A stretch of DNA of 8,788 bases from a bacterium TMED198. Its GTDB lineage: Bacteria; Fidelibacterota; Marinisomatia; SCGC-AAA003-L08; D37C17. Position numbers and translations under genes: made by a program. The first letter of the stretch is position 1, and each line of letters begins with the position of its first letter. This document shows, piece after piece, positions 1 through 7,413 of the stretch. Below the pieces are notes generated by a model. That model did no database searches. It worked only from the letters and a program-made list of their open reading frames with translations, and was not told the origin of the DNA. Location: positions 1 to 8,788 of the forward strand of contig NHIV01000036.1 in the NCBI GenBank assembly GCA_002170735.1, in the 5' to 3' direction.

Positions 1-27
1 AACTTGGTAAATCTGAGCAAAAAATGA
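1..27 (+). CDS. Possible 3' end of an upstream gene (8 codons)
   Basis: The first reading frame is open from the window edge and ends in TGA at 25-27, giving the tail NLVNLSKK. The stop overlaps the asnS start as ATGA, the same kind of tight junction seen at most other gene boundaries here. That is the only support. Eight codons are too few to identify a product, and the open frame may be chance. A second candidate stop (TAA at 8-10, another frame) would also fit an upstream gene ending just before asnS. Confidence 0.3.
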   Translation, partial: NLVNLSKK

Positions 28-1316
28 AAATAATAAAAATCAAGGAAATCAACAAATTTGAAAATAAGTTAGTTAGAATAAATGGCTGGGTGTACAATTC
101 TAGAAGAAGTGGAAAAATTGGATTTTTAACAGTACGAGATGGATTTGGATTGATACAATGTGTAGTTGTTAAGGATGACATAGGAGATGAAAGCTTTGAA
201 AGCTTTAAGCGTTTGACTCAAGAGTCCTCTATTACTGTAATTGGCAAAGTTGTTAAGAATGATAGAGCTATTGGAAAATATGGGATTTTAGTTGATAGTT
301 ATGAGTTACACCATCTAAGTCAAGACTATCCAATTACGCCTAAGGAGCATGGAACTGAATATTTAATGGCAAATAGGCATTTATGGCTAAGGTCAAAAAG
401 GCAGCATGCAATTTTAAGGGTTCGGCATGAAATTGTAAAAAGTATAAGAGATTTTTTTGATATGAATGATTTTACATTAGTTGATACTCCAATTTTTACG
501 CCAAATGCAGCAGAAGGTACATCTACTTTATTTAGAACAGAATATTTTGGGAAAGAAGCATTTTTAGCACAAACTGGGCAGCTATATGGAGAGGCCTCTG
601 CCATGGCATTTGGGAGGCACTATAATTTTGGTCCATGCTTTCGTGCTGAAAAAAGTAAAACAAGGAGGCACCTTACAGAATTCTGGATGGTTGAGCCTGA
701 AATTGCTTATTGTGACATTGAGGAAGATATGATGTGGGCTGAGAATTTGCTGATTTATATCGTTCAGCAAGTAATAAAAAACAAGTCAAATGAGCTTAAC
801 ATTTTGGAAAGAGATATTGATGTTCTAAAAAAAGTAGCAGGGCCATTTCCAAGAGTAAGTTATACAGATTGCATTGAAATTTTAAATAAGGCTGACTTTA
901 ATATTAAATGGGGTGAAGATTTTGGATCTCCAGAAGAGACCTATATTGCCAATCAGTATGATTCTCCTGTAATAGTCCATCGTTTTCCTTCAAAAATAAA
1001 AGCCTTTTATATGAAAAGAGACCCTGAAAATGAGAAAGTTGTCCTTGGGATGGATATATTGGCACCAGAAGGCTACGGAGAAATTGTGGGTGGATCAGAG
1101 AGAGAAACAAATATTGATATTCTAATAGACCGAATTGATGAAGAAAAGTTAAATAAATCAGACTATGATTGGTTCTTAGATTTAAGAAGGTATGGCTCAG
1201 TCCCTCACTCAGGATTTGGCATGGGCCTTGAGAGAGTTGTAGCATGGATTTGCGGCCTCTCTCACATCAGAGAGACTATTCCATTCGCAAGAACAATGTC
1301 AAGGTTGAATCCTTAG
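24..1316 (+). CDS. asnS: Asparaginyl-tRNA synthetase (AsnRS), class IIb
   Basis: This cytoplasmic enzyme attaches asparagine to tRNA-Asn using ATP. The 430 residues match short bacterial AsnRS. Residues 1 to about 100 form the anticodon-binding OB fold (GWVYNSRRSGKIGFLTVRDG at 21-40). The class II catalytic core follows: motif 1 around 142-160 (ending TLVDTPIFTP), motif 2 at 207-226 (FRAEKSKTRRHLTEFWMVEP) and motif 3 at 397-411 (GFGMGLERVVAWICG). EFWMVEPE at 219-226 and FPSKIKAFYMK at 321-331 favour AsnRS over the related AspRS, as does GEIVGGSERE at 352-361. The ATG at 24 fits the family N-terminus, although the frame is open to the window edge. No clear Shine-Dalgarno precedes it. Its stop directly abuts the nadE start. 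Having AsnRS implies direct Asn-tRNA charging; whether the cell also has GatCAB cannot be seen. Confidence 0.96.
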   Translation: MKIIKIKEINKFENKLVRINGWVYNSRRSGKIGFLTVRDGFGLIQCVVVKDDIGDESFESFKRLTQESSITVIGKVVKNDRAIGKYGILVDSYELHHLSQDYPITPKEHGTEYLMANRHLWLRSKRQHAILRVRHEIVKSIRDFFDMNDFTLVDTPIFTPNAAEGTSTLFRTEYFGKEAFLAQTGQLYGEASAMAFGRHYNFGPCFRAEKSKTRRHLTEFWMVEPEIAYCDIEEDMMWAENLLIYIVQQVIKNKSNELNILERDIDVLKKVAGPFPRVSYTDCIEILNKADFNIKWGEDFGSPEETYIANQYDSPVIVHRFPSKIKAFYMKRDPENEKVVLGMDILAPEGYGEIVGGSERETNIDILIDRIDEEKLNKSDYDWFLDLRRYGSVPHSGFGMGLERVVAWICGLSHIRETIPFARTMSRLNP

Positions 1317-2072
1317 ATGACTTTAGAGAAAAAAATTTCTAATTGGATTAAAAATTATTTAAAGAATAATAATTTATCATCACTCGTAGTCGGAGTCTCT
1401 GGAGGTATAGACTCAGCTGTAACCTCTACTCTGTGCGCCATGACTGGCTATAAAACTAATTTAGTAATTATGCCTATTCATCAGAAAAAAAATGAAACTT
1501 CTAGAGGAATTGAACATTGCAAATGGCTTAATGAAAATTTTTTAAATGTAGAAGTTTTTCAAATTGATTTAAGTGAAGCTTTTGATCAGTTTTGTCATAT
1601 TTTTCCTGACCAACTCAATGATAGTTTGACTCTAGCAAACACTAGGGCAAGAATTAGAATGACTTCTTTATATTATATTGCGGGGAATACAAATGGAATT
1701 GTAGTTGGAACAGGAAACAAAGTTGAAGATTTTGGTGTTGGGTTTTTTACTAAATATGGAGATGGAGGGGTGGATATAAGCCCTATAGCAGATTTAATGA
1801 AGTCTGAAGTATATGAGTTAGGAGAAAAATTAGGAATTCTTAAGTCTATAATGTTAGCTGCTCCTACAGATGGATTGTGGGAGGATGAAAGGACGGATGA
1901 GCAGCAACTAGGAGTTACTTACGATCAGCTAGAGTGGGCAATGAGGTTTGATGGAGATGAATTCAGTTTAAATGATAAACAAAAAAGCATATTAAGTGTA
2001 TATAGAAAGCATAGAAATAAGAATTTTCACAAAATGAAGAATATTCCCATATACAAGAATGAACAAAAATAA
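1317..2072 (+). CDS. nadE: NAD synthetase, ammonia-dependent
   Basis: It catalyses the last step of NAD+ synthesis: nicotinic acid adenine dinucleotide plus ATP and ammonia gives NAD+, AMP and pyrophosphate, in the cytoplasm. The 251 residues cover only the synthetase domain. No N-terminal nitrilase-type glutaminase domain is present, so free ammonia is the expected nitrogen donor. Visible motifs are the pyrophosphatase P-loop SGGIDS at 28-33, NTRARIRM at 108-115, GTGNKVEDFG at 131-140, TKYGDGGVDISPIADLMKSE at 145-164 and AAPTDGLWEDERTDEQQLG at 181-199. The NKVEDFG variant is one I associate with Bacteroidetes-like NadE. The ATG follows the asnS TAG with no gap, and the 3' end overlaps polA by 14 bases, so translational coupling is likely. 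No strong Shine-Dalgarno is seen: AAGG at 1301-1304 is 12 bases from the ATG. Confidence 0.95.
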   Translation: MTLEKKISNWIKNYLKNNNLSSLVVGVSGGIDSAVTSTLCAMTGYKTNLVIMPIHQKKNETSRGIEHCKWLNENFLNVEVFQIDLSEAFDQFCHIFPDQLNDSLTLANTRARIRMTSLYYIAGNTNGIVVGTGNKVEDFGVGFFTKYGDGGVDISPIADLMKSEVYELGEKLGILKSIMLAAPTDGLWEDERTDEQQLGVTYDQLEWAMRFDGDEFSLNDKQKSILSVYRKHRNKNFHKMKNIPIYKNEQK

Positions 2073-4764
2073 TAAAAAATTATTTTTAATTGATGGCATG
2101 GCAATTATTTACAGGTCACACTTTGCGATGATAAAAAATCCTTTAATTAATAGCAAAGGGCAGCATACATCAGCTATTTTTGGTTTTATTAATTCAGTTA
2201 ATAAAATTATTAAGGATAACGAGCCCGATTTCATTGCAATGATTCTAGATTCAAAAGAACCTACATTTAGACACGAAATTTTCCAGGATTATAAAGCTAA
2301 TAGAGAAAAAATGCCAGATGAATTAGTATCTCAACTTTCTTATATAGATAAAATCATTGATGCTTTAAATATAGTTTCAGTTAGAAAGCCACGATTTGAA
2401 GCGGATGATATAATTGGAACAATTGTAAAATCAATGAAGGGCAGGGAAATAGATACATATATTGTTTCATCAGATAAAGACCTTATGCAGCTTGTAGACG
2501 AAAAAACTTTTGTTTATGATTTAGGTAATAGGTTTAAACCTCAGACAACATACGATATTGATAAAGTAAGAAATAAATGGGGCGTTGATCCTAAGGGCAT
2601 TATTGAATTCTTAATGCTTGTGGGAGACTCATCAGATAATGTTCCAGGAATTGAGGGGGTTGGGAAAGTAACAGCAGCTAAATTGTTGAACAAATATAAA
2701 ACAATTGATGGGATTGTTGAAAATGTTGATGAAATAAAAAATAAAAGAGTTAGAAAGGGTTTTTCTGAAGGAATAGAAAAGTTAGATTTAATAAAAAAAT
2801 TAATTACGATTGATAAAGAAGTCCCAATCAAAGTGGATTTAGAGGAATATAAGTATAAAATTTCTAATAATGAAAGCCTGTCCAAGATTTACCAAACCTT
2901 GGAGTTTCATGCTCTTTATAAAGATTTAAATAAAGGGAGTAAAGCTAATCCGAATGAAATTAAAAAAGTAAAAAAATATAAAATAATCTCAAATAAAAAT
3001 GAGCTTAGTAACTTAATTCATTCTATTAAAAAAGAGCCATTGATATCATTGGACCTAGAAACAACTAGTTTAAATGCAATCGAGGCAGAAGTTGTGGGCG
3101 TTTCAATTACATTTGATAATGATTCAGGTTACTACATTCCAGTTAAATACCCAAAAGAAAGTCAACAGAATTACAATTTAAATATAGAGGAAGTTGTTAA
3201 TGAATTATTTTTTACTTTAGAGGATGAAAAGATTCCTTTGTGTGGTCAAAATTTAAAATATGATTTACTAGTTCTCAAAAAATATGGGGTAAATTTAGGC
3301 AGCATATATTCTGACACTTTAATTGCTGAAAGTCTAATTTCACCATCATATAATTCATATAAATTAGATGTTTTAGCTCAAAATTATTTGGGTTATCAGA
3401 TGCAACCAATTGAGAGCTTAATTGGTTCAGGCCCTAATCAAATCACAATGGATAAAGTTAATGTAGAAAAAATTTCATTTTACGCATGCGAAGACTCAGA
3501 TATAGCATTTCAAGTTTGTAATAAACAAATAGAAAAAATAAGAAATGAAGGCCTTGAAAGAATTTTTTCAGATATAGAAGTTCCATTGATACCTGTTTTA
3601 GTTGAGATCGAAAACAATGGAGTATTTATTGATTCTTCTCATCTAAAAAAAGTTTCCCTTCAAGTTGAGAAAAAAATAAAGCTCTTACAGGAAGAAATAT
3701 TTAAAGTATCAGACTGTGAATTCAATATTAACTCTCCTAAACAATTAGCAGAAATATTATTTGATAAGATCGGATTGAAAACTATTAAAAAGAGAAGTAC
3801 TGCAGTTGAAGTTTTAGAATTTTTGAAATCAAGCCATGAAGTACCTAGTTTAGTATTAGATTTTAGACATCTATCTAAAATTAAATCAACTTATTTAGAT
3901 TCAATACCAAAGCACATTGATAGTAGAACAAAAAGAGTACATACATCCTTAAACCAATTTATTGTTTCATCTGGCAGGCTTTCTAGTACAAATCCCAACT
4001 TTCAAAATATTCCAATTAAAACTGATTTGGGAAAAGAAATACGAAAAGCGTTCGTTCCTGAGAAAAGTGACTGGTTGATAATGTCCGCAGATTATTCTCA
4101 AATTGAATTAAGAATTTTAGCTCATTTCTCAAATGAGCCTGAGCTTGTTAGATCCTTTAAAGAAGGTCTAGATGTCCATGCAATTACAGCATCCTCCGTT
4201 TTTCAAATTCCTGAGAAGTGGGTAACAGAAGAGCAAAGAAGAACTGCAAAAGTTGTAAACTATGGAATAATATATGGTGCTGGTCCTTATAGAATGAGCC
4301 AAGAGCTTGGGATAGGAATTAAGGATGCAAAAAAAATTATTGAAAGATATTTTGATAAGTACCAAATCATTAAGGAATATATAGATAATACGATTGCAGT
4401 TGCAGCAAAAACTGGCGAAGTAACGACTTTATTTGGAAGAAAGAGAAAATTATATAATATCAATTCAACAAATGTGAACCTACAAAAAGCAGATAAAAGA
4501 ATTGCTATTAATATGCCAATTCAAGGAACTGCAGCTGAGTTGATTAAAATAGCCATGATTAATATACATAATCAAATAAAAGAAAGTAACTTAAAATCAA
4601 GAATGATATTGCAAGTGCATGATGAGCTTTTGTTCGAGGTCCCAAGTAATGAGGTGGATTTAATGTCAAAAATGGTGGTAGATGAAATGGAGACAGCAGT
4701 ACCATTTAAGGTGCCTATAAAAGTTGATTGTGGGCATGGAAAAAACTGGCTTGAGGCTCATTAG
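2059..4764 (+). CDS. polA: DNA polymerase I, with 5' nuclease and proofreading domains
   Basis: It performs gap filling, Okazaki primer removal and repair synthesis. All 901 residues of a three-domain Pol I are present. The 5' flap nuclease (about 1-295) keeps its metal-binding acids: D12, D64, EADD at 114-117, SSDKD at 137-141 and GDSSDN at 189-194, followed by the helix-hairpin-helix GVGK at 200-203. The 3'-5' exonuclease (about 305-500) looks active, with D332 and E334 in LDLET, N398-x3-D402, and Y475-x3-D479. The polymerase domain has motif A DYSQIELRILAHFS at 678-691, motif B from R727 to G740, and motif C QVHDELLFEV at 852-861. The O-helix position that is Phe in E. coli (F762) and Taq (F667) is Tyr735 here. 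The ATG at 2059 lies inside nadE and leads straight into LFLIDGMAIIYR, as expected. No Shine-Dalgarno is visible. The next gene begins 5 bases after the stop. Confidence 0.97.
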   Translation: MNKNNKKLFLIDGMAIIYRSHFAMIKNPLINSKGQHTSAIFGFINSVNKIIKDNEPDFIAMILDSKEPTFRHEIFQDYKANREKMPDELVSQLSYIDKIIDALNIVSVRKPRFEADDIIGTIVKSMKGREIDTYIVSSDKDLMQLVDEKTFVYDLGNRFKPQTTYDIDKVRNKWGVDPKGIIEFLMLVGDSSDNVPGIEGVGKVTAAKLLNKYKTIDGIVENVDEIKNKRVRKGFSEGIEKLDLIKKLITIDKEVPIKVDLEEYKYKISNNESLSKIYQTLEFHALYKDLNKGSKANPNEIKKVKKYKIISNKNELSNLIHSIKKEPLISLDLETTSLNAIEAEVVGVSITFDNDSGYYIPVKYPKESQQNYNLNIEEVVNELFFTLEDEKIPLCGQNLKYDLLVLKKYGVNLGSIYSDTLIAESLISPSYNSYKLDVLAQNYLGYQMQPIESLIGSGPNQITMDKVNVEKISFYACEDSDIAFQVCNKQIEKIRNEGLERIFSDIEVPLIPVLVEIENNGVFIDSSHLKKVSLQVEKKIKLLQEEIFKVSDCEFNINSPKQLAEILFDKIGLKTIKKRSTAVEVLEFLKSSHEVPSLVLDFRHLSKIKSTYLDSIPKHIDSRTKRVHTSLNQFIVSSGRLSSTNPNFQNIPIKTDLGKEIRKAFVPEKSDWLIMSADYSQIELRILAHFSNEPELVRSFKEGLDVHAITASSVFQIPEKWVTEEQRRTAKVVNYGIIYGAGPYRMSQELGIGIKDAKKIIERYFDKYQIIKEYIDNTIAVAAKTGEVTTLFGRKRKLYNINSTNVNLQKADKRIAINMPIQGTAAELIKIAMINIHNQIKESNLKSRMILQVHDELLFEVPSNEVDLMSKMVVDEMETAVPFKVPIKVDCGHGKNWLEAH

Positions 4765-4769
4765 AAGAT

Positions 4770-5690
4770 ATGGCTTCATCCATCACATTTAAATCAGTAG
4801 CAAAAAAAAGTAAAGGCAAAACAGTTCTTGCTGATTTATCTTTTGGAATTGAGGAAAGGTCCGCATTCGCTTTAGTTGGAAGGAATGGCTCAGGAAAATC
4901 ATTGGTCCTTAGGCTGTTATCAGGTCTATCAAAATCTAATAAGGGTAATATTTATATTAAGGGCCAAGATATATTAACTAGATCAAGTGAAATTCAATCA
5001 ATTATTGGCTATATGCCTCAATCAAACTATTTAAATGAGTCTTTAAAACCAATAGATAATTTGATGTATTTCTGCAAGATATGTGGGATGCAAAAAAAAG
5101 AATCTGAGGGAAAAATAAATAGTTGGGCAGATAGACTTGGATTGACGGAAAATGATTTAAATACATATACCTCGAGGCTTTCTTTCTCCACAACAAGAAA
5201 AATAATTTTTGCAAGATCAATTATACATGACCCGGAAATACTATTATTTGATGAGCCCACAAGAGGTATGGATTCAATCAACGCATCAAATTTGTGGGAT
5301 ATAATTGATAGTTTGAAAAGAAGTAAGACGATTATATTTTCCACTTCTGATCTAAGTTCAGTTGAGAGGTATGCAGATAGAATAGGTATTATAAATAATG
5401 GGTCAATGAGAATGCTTGGAACAATGGATAGCCTTATTAACTCCACAGAAGGCATAGCATTATTTGAAATTGATTTAGAAGGTGAAGTAGATAAAGAGTT
5501 AATGGATAGGTTTAATGAAAATAAGAAAATACTAAAACCCGAATATAAAGGACATAGACTTTCTTTTTACTCTAGAGAGAAAAAATATTTTTTTATGGTT
5601 CTTAAAGAAATTATCCATCTTGGTGTTAGAGATATTAAATTAAAAAAATATAAGTTAAGGAATATAATAGAAAATATGGTGGGAGGTTAA
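4770..5690 (+). CDS. ABC-2 type exporter ATP-binding protein, degenerate signature motif
   Basis: This is the cytoplasmic nucleotide-binding subunit that should pair with the permease encoded next. Walker A is GRNGSGKS at 37-44, the Q-loop glutamine is Q84 (YMPQ), and Walker B with the catalytic glutamate is ILLFDEPT at 157-164, followed by a D-loop (GMDS). A C-terminal extension of about 80 residues (225-306) resembles the extra domain of drug and polysaccharide ABC-2 ATPases. Two motifs are unusual. The signature region, normally LSxGM/Q, reads LSFSTTRK at 137-144 with no glycine nearby. The H-loop, normally SSHDL, reads STSDL at 191-195, so Ser193 replaces the switch histidine. The cargo cannot be told from sequence. 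The ATG lies 5 bases after the polA stop with only a weak GAAG upstream. The gene ends in GGGAGG, which may be the ribosome site of the permease gene. Confidence 0.88.
   Translation: MASSITFKSVAKKSKGKTVLADLSFGIEERSAFALVGRNGSGKSLVLRLLSGLSKSNKGNIYIKGQDILTRSSEIQSIIGYMPQSNYLNESLKPIDNLMYFCKICGMQKKESEGKINSWADRLGLTENDLNTYTSRLSFSTTRKIIFARSIIHDPEILLFDEPTRGMDSINASNLWDIIDSLKRSKTIIFSTSDLSSVERYADRIGIINNGSMRMLGTMDSLINSTEGIALFEIDLEGEVDKELMDRFNENKKILKPEYKGHRLSFYSREKKYFFMVLKEIIHLGVRDIKLKKYKLRNIIENMVGG
5681..5686 (+). promoter_or_regulatory. Shine-Dalgarno-like site for the permease gene
   Basis: GGGAGG lies in the last codons of the ABC ATPase gene and is among the strongest anti-16S matches in the window. 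It is 15 bases before the TTG at 5702, longer than the usual 5-10, and 36 bases before the ATG at 5723. An ATT at 5693 in the same frame would be 6 bases away. The site therefore supports translation starting near here but does not settle the start codon. Confidence 0.5.
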
Positions 5691-5701
5691 TTATTTTAAT
5701 A

Positions 5702-6451
5702 TTGTTTCAAAAATATTTATTTATGTATAGAAATAATTTTGCTCAGCTTTTGTTTTTCAGCATACTCATGCCAATAAGTATATATCTTTTTATAATGGTT
5801 CCTTTTTCTTCTTTTGTAGATCTAAGTCTAATTGGTAACATAAATTTCTTTGTTTGGGGATCTGTAGGGCTAATGATTTTATCAACTTTAATTATGTCAA
5901 TTTTTATAGCATATATAGAGTCGGGAAGGTTGTTGATGAAAGATTATTTCGCCTCAATTTTTGTTTCTAGAATTACAATGGTAGATATTGTTGGATCTTT
6001 AATTTTATGGACAACTTTAGCCTCCTTTTTACAGTTTTTAGTGTCGATGTTTATTGTGAAAGGGTTAGTGCCTGAGTTTTATATCACACTGATTGATTTT
6101 TTATATTTTATACTTTTGGCATTAAGTACATGCTTTTTTTTATCATCTTTTTGGGTTGCAGTTTATATTGCATTAGACAAGTCATACTTCACTAAATTAA
6201 TTATAACAATTTTTTTCGTTCTATTCTTTTCATTTGGTTTAGGTTTGTTTGTACCAGCTTTAGAAAAATATTACACTATAGAGTATATAGCTATTATAAA
6301 CAAAATTCCATTAAGTTCATTGATTCAGAATTTTCAAAATATTGTTCTAAATAAAGGCATAAACTTTTTAAATCTTACGATTGTATTATTACTTGCTATT
6401 TTTTTTAGTTTTGTATCAGTTTACATTCTAGAAAGGAGAAACATACGTTGA
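5702..6451 (+). CDS. ABC-2 type transporter permease, six membrane helices
   Basis: This is an integral inner-membrane subunit and the likely partner of the upstream ATPase. Six hydrophobic segments are visible, at about 14-34, 48-70, 93-119, 127-157, 163-184 and 222-242. The cytoplasmic loop between segments 2 and 3 carries the ESG...SRITMVDIVGS pattern, which resembles the RExGTxE...SPxxxxEIxxG region of ABC-2 (NodJ/DrrB-like) permeases. The 249-residue length is normal for that family. CcmB-type haem export was considered, but there is no ccm gene nearby. The start is uncertain: TTG at 5702 is used here, ATG at 5723 would remove seven residues, and ATT at 5693 is better spaced from GGGAGG. 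None of these changes the membrane segments. The gene starts 11 bases after the ATPase stop and overlaps the kinase gene by 4 bases, so all three are probably co-translated. The exported substrate is unknown. Confidence 0.85.
   Translation: MFQKYLFMYRNNFAQLLFFSILMPISIYLFIMVPFSSFVDLSLIGNINFFVWGSVGLMILSTLIMSIFIAYIESGRLLMKDYFASIFVSRITMVDIVGSLILWTTLASFLQFLVSMFIVKGLVPEFYITLIDFLYFILLALSTCFFLSSFWVAVYIALDKSYFTKLIITIFFVLFFSFGLGLFVPALEKYYTIEYIAIINKIPLSSLIQNFQNIVLNKGINFLNLTIVLLLAIFFSFVSVYILERRNIR
6432..6438 (+). promoter_or_regulatory. Shine-Dalgarno site deciding the TTG start of the kinase gene
   Basis: AAAGGAG lies 9 bases before the TTG at 6448 and inside the permease coding sequence. Its strength and spacing support this non-ATG start. 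The frame then runs directly into FIGLDGGGSKT, the expected beginning of a BadF-family protein. Confidence 0.75.
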
Positions 6452-7413
6452 AGTACTTCATTGGTCTTGATGGGGGAGGGTCAAAGACTAGGGCTGTTTT
6501 AGTGGATTGCTTCACATCTAGAACTATTGAGGAAATTACAATTGATAGAGGATCAAATTTATCTGACAGCCCTGAGGCTGTTCATGTGTTGTATGAACTT
6601 GTAGTGGAAATAATTGAAAAGTCTTCAGTTTCTAATGATTCAATAATTGGGATTGGCATAGGTGTCGCAAGCTCAAGCAATAAAAAAAGGAGAGAGGAAG
6701 CTTTTCAAAAGTTTAAATCTATTGGCCTTTCTGGTAAAGTTATTATTTTAAATGATGCTGAGGCTGCATATGAAGTATGTTGCTTATCAAAGAAGCAAAT
6801 ATTAGTTACTATAGGTACAGGAATTATTTGTTTGGCAAGGGGTGATGGAAATAAGTCTGTAGTCACAGCAGGCAAAGGTCACCATAATGGGGATATTGGA
6901 AGTGGATATTGGATTGGAAATAAATTGCTTATATCCATTGCAATGAGAGATAATGATGTACCATATGAAGACTTTCAAGCTTGCAGGGAACTTGTTTGTG
7001 ATTTTTTCAGTTCAAGCAATATAGATAATATAATTATTGATTTGGGAAGTGATAAAGATAAGGTTAAAAAAGTTGCATCGATAGCCAAGGGGGTTATAGG
7101 CTTAGCAAAGGATGGAAATCAGTTGGCACTTAATATTCTCCAAGAAGCGACATTTAATGTATCTGAATATATTATTCAGTTGGCAGATATATTGCGTTTA
7201 AGTAAAGAAAGAATTGTATTGGCTGGTAATGGCAGTATTATTAGCTCAAATTTTTATAGAAAACTTCTAAATGAATGCTTAGAGTTTAATTTTTCAGAAG
7301 TTATCTGGACATTCTCTTCTATTCCAGCTTCATATGGAGCATGCATTGTATCTGCACGGGTTAATAATAAACATCTTCCATTAGATAAATTAATTAAAGG
7401 AAAAGATGCTTAG
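6448..7413 (+). CDS. BadF/BadG-family ATPase, probable N-acetylglucosamine/N-acetylmuramate kinase
   Basis: It is a cytoplasmic kinase of the ASKHA (actin/hexokinase) fold. The family includes GlcNAc kinase and Clostridium MurK, which phosphorylates both MurNAc and GlcNAc. Visible motifs are phosphate-1 DGGGSKT at 8-14, a LNDAEAAY segment at 101-108 with the presumed catalytic base D103, phosphate-2 IGTGIICLARG at 122-132 and the adenosine loop LAGNGSI at 258-264. The 321-residue length is typical. The sugar-site loop at 141-157 reads AGKGHHNGDIGSGYWIG, where the family usually has GGWGxxxGDEGS, so Lys143 and Ile150 replace Trp and Glu. The TTG start is backed by a good Shine-Dalgarno and overlaps the permease stop (TTGA). 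The gene overlaps alr by 8 bases. Neighbouring alr and a GH3 lipoprotein gene point to cell-wall amino-sugar salvage, but the exact sugar is inferred. A 2-hydroxyacyl-CoA dehydratase activator is unlikely because no such dehydratase is nearby. Confidence 0.8.
   Translation: MKYFIGLDGGGSKTRAVLVDCFTSRTIEEITIDRGSNLSDSPEAVHVLYELVVEIIEKSSVSNDSIIGIGIGVASSSNKKRREEAFQKFKSIGLSGKVIILNDAEAAYEVCCLSKKQILVTIGTGIICLARGDGNKSVVTAGKGHHNGDIGSGYWIGNKLLISIAMRDNDVPYEDFQACRELVCDFFSSSNIDNIIIDLGSDKDKVKKVASIAKGVIGLAKDGNQLALNILQEATFNVSEYIIQLADILRLSKERIVLAGNGSIISSNFYRKLLNECLEFNFSEVIWTFSSIPASYGACIVSARVNNKHLPLDKLIKGKDA
7396..7401 (+). promoter_or_regulatory. Shine-Dalgarno site of alr
   Basis: AAAGGA lies 4 bases before the ATG at 7406, within the last codons of the kinase gene. 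The spacing is short but workable, and it supports this start over later ATGs. Confidence 0.6.

Noticed and set aside
326..1245. Three minus-strand open frames opposite asnS
   Set aside because: They mirror conserved AsnRS codons and show no motif of their own, so they are shadow frames.
24..1316. Aspartyl-tRNA synthetase instead of asparaginyl
   Set aside because: The FPSKIKAFYMK, EFWMVEPE and GEIVGGSERE segments and the short length fit AsnRS, and the GAD insertion of bacterial AspRS is absent.
2541..4365. Minus-strand open frames opposite polA
   Set aside because: They overlap the nuclease and polymerase motifs of polA, are low in complexity, and have no supporting start signals.
5142..5171. 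Promoter-like TTGACG, 18-base spacer, TATACC
   Set aside because: It lies in the middle of the ABC ATPase gene with no new gene start close downstream, and such matches are expected by chance in AT-rich DNA.
5027..5455. 142-codon open frame on the minus strand
   Set aside because: It lies wholly inside the ABC ATPase gene, which shows clear Walker motifs on the plus strand. Its translation has no recognisable domain and no ribosome site.
4770..6451. CcmAB haem exporter
   Set aside because: The ATPase is about 100 residues longer than CcmA because of a C-terminal extension, the permease loop resembles ABC-2 drug or polysaccharide exporters, and no ccm genes are adjacent.
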